A DNA stretch of 8,033 nucleotides, from NCBI GenBank assembly GCA_023394215.1, contig JAEXBH010000108.1:1-8033 (forward strand), in the 5' to 3' direction. Below the pieces are notes generated by a model. The model ran no database searches and had not been told where the DNA came from. It was given only the letters and a program-made list of their open reading frames with translations. A program made the position numbers and the translations under genes. This document shows, piece by piece, positions 5,587-8,033 of this stretch (its first letter is position 1; each line of letters starts with the position of its first letter). This DNA is from Bacillota bacterium. Its GTDB lineage: Bacteria > Bacillota > Clostridia > Tissierellales > Peptoniphilaceae.

Positions 5587-8033
5587 TTATCGTTTAACTC
5601 TTTTCTTTAGAATAAGTGTAAGAGTAAGTCCTATAGCGGCAAATGCTAATAGTCCTGCTTGTAGGAAGATATTGTTAGAATCTCCGGTATAAGGACCCTT
5701 GCCTGACTTGTTTGTTCCATTATTATTTGGATTATTGTTTGGATTGTTGTTGTTTGGTTTTGGAACAGGCTTCTTTTCAACTTTCTTGTAAACATAAGTG
5801 ATTTCAGTATCGCCTTTTACAACTTTGCCTGTTTCATTTCCCTTTGTCTTGTTTGGAACAAGTTCATAAGTTGTACCGTCTTCAGTAGTTATTGTCTTTG
5901 GCTTGTTGTCCTTAGTATCGTAATCTTTTCCGACTACTTGATCTTTTTCATCAAATACAGGCTTTTTGATTACATTGCCGTCTTCATCTACATAATTAAC
6001 GATAACATTTCCCTTAGGCTCTATCACAGGAGGTTCTGAAGGATTTTCTCCACCGTTTTTTAGTTTATAAACGTAAGTAACTTCAAGAGTTTCTCCGCCA
6101 ACTATTTTACCTTGTTCAGCAGCTGAGTTTTCATGAACCTTTACTAATTCGTATTCTTTACCGTCTGCTGTTTTGATAGTTTTAGGTTTATTATCAATAG
6201 CTGTGTCGTAATCTTTTCCTGCATCTGCATTTTCTTCATCAAATACAGGGTCTTTTATTACAGTGCCTTCTTCGTCAACATAGTTAACCTTTACGCTTCC
6301 TTTTTCAGGAACTAACTCATATACATAAGTTACATTTTTGGATTCACCGCCTACAATCTTTCCTTTTTCAGGATCGGAACCGTTTTGAATTTCCTTATAT
6401 CTGTAAGTTTTACCGTTAAAGGTTATTTCTTTTTCTCTTTTATCTGTTGTATCATATGGAGAATCGGAATCTGCGCCCTTTTCATCAAATACAGGTGATT
6501 TGATTACATTGCCTTCAGTATCTACATAGTGAACTATAACATCACCTTGATCGTTAGGGATAAGGTCATATACATAGGTTACACTTAACTCTTCGCCACC
6601 TACAACTTTTCCTATAGTATCGGCTGAACCGTTTTGAACTTCTTTATATCTGTAAGTTGCACCGTTTTCTGCAACTATTGTAAGAGGTTTGTTGTCTACT
6701 TCCGTATCATAAGCTGTGTTATGAGGGGCATCCGCTATATCAGTAACCTTAGGTGCAATTACGGCTCCGGTTGTATCTACATAATTTACAATTACTGAAC
6801 CCTTTAGAGGTCTGTAGTAATGAATAGTTTCAGCATTAATTGTTCTTGTTCTATTTACAAGAGATTGTATTAAACCTCCGATTATAACTGTAGGTTTATC
6901 TACTACATTACCGTCAAGATCAATATATTTGCCTTCTTCATTTACAAGATAATGTTGAGCTTCGGAATATAGATTTCCTTTTTCGTGTCCGTTATGCATG
7001 CCTAAAGTGTGCTTTATAGATTTTGTACTATAACCTTCAACTATTTTTCCATCTTGGTTAGATTTGGGAACAGCCCAATTTTTAGAAGTTTCGTATACCC
7101 ATGGATCAGGTCTACCTAAGGCATCATTGCCTTCATTATATTGACCCGGTGCAAGTTCTTCTGAAACAAACATTAACAAGAATGGAAACTCAGGTGAGTT
7201 TAGTTTGGCAACATCCTCAGGAGTTCTGTTTGGATTGTTTACAACTTCCATAATTTTGTTTAAAGCTAAATCATCAGTAGTTATAGAATCTTTTAGATAG
7301 TAGTCTTTAAAATTAGGATGATCAGGGTTTATTATAAATGTAAGTACTCTTGCAGTACCATCGTCCTTTGTTGTATATCTTACAGTTGCTTGCTTATAAT
7401 CTTTAGCATATTGAAGTAAGGCTGTGCCTTCTTTATAGCCTGCAGCAACATATCCTCTGCTTGCTTCTGAATCAGGGGCTTTTTCAGCTACATATTCATA
7501 ACCTTTAAATTCAGCTTTTCCGGCTGCTCTAAACTCATTTGTAGCAACATCTCCTGTTTGAGTATATTTTGCAAGTTCCTCAGGTTTTTCTTCATCAGTT
7601 ACATAACGAGTTACATGTTGAGCTTTCAAAGTAGGTACATCTATACCTAATTCGTTGAAGCCGCCACCTATTCTACTTGATATAAAATCATAGACTACAG
7701 TATCGGTATCTCCGCCACCTTGACCATTCACTACTCGTAATTGGTTATCTTTTAAATACTCAATAGTATATACATATTTTTCAGTTTTAAGTTGATCAAA
7801 TTGGATGGTTTGACCCGGAGTTACTTGTTTGGTTTCTATGACTGTGCCGGCTTTTTTATCTACTAAGCTTACAAAAACGGTGTTATCAGCACCGGTTTTG
7901 TCAACAGAATAGGATAAATAGTAATCGGTCTTCATATCTCCATTGTAGCCGTTGCCTTCATGATCAAGCTTTTGCACTAAAAATGTAACTCTTGCCGCAT
8001 CTGCTGCATGATTATATTCAGCCGGAACAGGTG
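5587..8033 (-). CDS. MucBP-repeat, sortase-anchored surface protein (N-terminus beyond window)
   Basis: The frame is open to the right edge, so the gene is partial; 814 residues are visible and the start lies outside. The first complete visible residues are PVPAEYNHAADAARV. Residues 1-409 form an unrecognised region of probable beta-rich modules; a stretch near 138-226 (QHVTRYV, GYEYV, TVRYTTKDDGT) is faintly MUB-like. Four MucBP-type repeats follow (410-754), each opening with a K/QG-V-V-YVD motif and closing with TYVY. Then come an Asn/Pro-rich linker and a cell-wall sorting signal: GPYTG, a hydrophobic helix and KKRVKR. MucBP domains occur in mucin- or host-glycan-binding adhesins, so a role in attachment at the cell surface is likely, but the ligand is unknown. 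The only in-frame candidate start near the edge, a GTG at 7977, lies in continuous coding sequence and lacks a ribosome-binding site. It is convergent with the upstream gene. Confidence 0.9.
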   Translation of the reverse strand, partial: PVPAEYNHAADAARVTFLVQKLDHEGNGYNGDMKTDYYLSYSVDKTGADNTVFVSLVDKKAGTVIETKQVTPGQTIQFDQLKTEKYVYTIEYLKDNQLRVVNGQGGGDTDTVVYDFISSRIGGGFNELGIDVPTLKAQHVTRYVTDEEKPEELAKYTQTGDVATNEFRAAGKAEFKGYEYVAEKAPDSEASRGYVAAGYKEGTALLQYAKDYKQATVRYTTKDDGTARVLTFIINPDHPNFKDYYLKDSITTDDLALNKIMEVVNNPNRTPEDVAKLNSPEFPFLLMFVSEELAPGQYNEGNDALGRPDPWVYETSKNWAVPKSNQDGKIVEGYSTKSIKHTLGMHNGHEKGNLYSEAQHYLVNEEGKYIDLDGNVVDKPTVIIGGLIQSLVNRTRTINAETIHYYRPLKGSVIVNYVDTTGAVIAPKVTDIADAPHNTAYDTEVDNKPLTIVAENGATYRYKEVQNGSADTIGKVVGGEELSVTYVYDLIPNDQGDVIVHYVDTEGNVIKSPVFDEKGADSDSPYDTTDKREKEITFNGKTYRYKEIQNGSDPEKGKIVGGESKNVTYVYELVPEKGSVKVNYVDEEGTVIKDPVFDEENADAGKDYDTAIDNKPKTIKTADGKEYELVKVHENSAAEQGKIVGGETLEVTYVYKLKNGGENPSEPPVIEPKGNVIVNYVDEDGNVIKKPVFDEKDQVVGKDYDTKDNKPKTITTEDGTTYELVPNKTKGNETGKVVKGDTEITYVYKKVEKKPVPKPNNNNPNNNPNNNGTNKSGKGPYTGDSNNIFLQAGLLAFAAIGLTLTLILKKRVKR
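5590..5769 (-). other. Wall-spanning linker and GPYTG sorting signal
   Basis: The last 60 residues of the surface protein begin with PVPKP and a short Asn-rich tract broken by prolines (NNNNPNNNPNNN), a typical flexible wall-spanning linker. The sortase motif GPYTG follows (bases 5683-5697), then D, a hydrophobic helix from about IFLQAG to LTLIL, and the basic tail KKRVKR. The motif has G where the classical LPXTG has L, so a sortase with altered specificity is expected. Confidence 0.8.
5770..6804 (-). repeat. Four tandem MucBP-type repeats
   Basis: Reading in the gene's direction, the repeats lie at 6804-6550 (85 aa), 6549-6304 (82 aa), 6303-6016 (96 aa, including a Pro/Glu-rich linker with SEPPVIEP) and 6015-5770 (82 aa). 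Each has the strand V-V-YVD-G-VI at its start, a central YDT, a KGK/GKVV turn and a final TYVY strand. Repeats 2-4 share PVFDE and nearly identical DNA of about 50 bases starting at 5951, 6239 and 6485; repeat 1 is the most diverged. The DNA similarity makes copy-number change by recombination plausible. Confidence 0.85.

Noticed and set aside
7975..7977. GTG as the start of the MucBP surface protein
   Set aside because: The frame stays open to the window edge (upstream residues include AADAARVTFL), no ribosome-binding site precedes it, and no signal peptide follows it, so the gene is truncated by the window.

Overview
The window is AT-rich DNA with A/G-rich Shine-Dalgarno sequences, rho-independent terminators after nearly every unit, an Etf-linked anaerobic oxidation operon and a sortase-type, MucBP-repeat surface protein. 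Together these suggest a low-GC Gram-positive anaerobe (Clostridia/Tissierellia type). A host-associated anaerobic coccus such as the Peptoniphilus/Anaerococcus group is a reasonable guess, but this rests on general resemblance and not on a marker gene.

Left part (1-3422): after an intrinsic terminator and a second leader hairpin comes a tight three-gene operon. It encodes electron-transfer flavoprotein beta and alpha subunits and a GlcD-type FAD-dependent 2-hydroxyacid dehydrogenase, and it ends at a strong terminator. The order EtfB-EtfA-LDH matches the lctBCD lactate dehydrogenase/Etf module of Acetobacterium woodii. In that system lactate oxidation with NAD+ is paid for by reduced ferredoxin (flavin-based electron confurcation). 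The alpha subunit here has no N-terminal iron-sulfur extension.

Middle (3481-4580): an lrgA-lrgB pair, overlapping by one base, encodes a two-component membrane carrier of the LrgAB/CidAB/PftAB family and is closed by a long hairpin terminator. Because relatives of this family move pyruvate or related small carboxylates, and because the pair sits directly behind a hydroxyacid dehydrogenase, I infer that it carries lactate, pyruvate or a similar acid here rather than acting as a holin/antiholin.

Right part: a membrane-anchored protein of unknown function with PepSY-like features (4755-5528) has its own near-consensus extended -10 promoter. It converges on a large reverse-strand surface protein (5587 to beyond the right edge), with one bidirectional terminator between them. 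The surface protein has an unrecognised N-terminal region, four MucBP-type repeats, an Asn/Pro-rich wall linker and a C-terminal sorting signal with the non-canonical motif GPYTG. Its N-terminus lies outside the window.

No tRNA, rRNA, CRISPR array, insertion sequence or prophage gene was seen. No gap between genes exceeds 300 bases.
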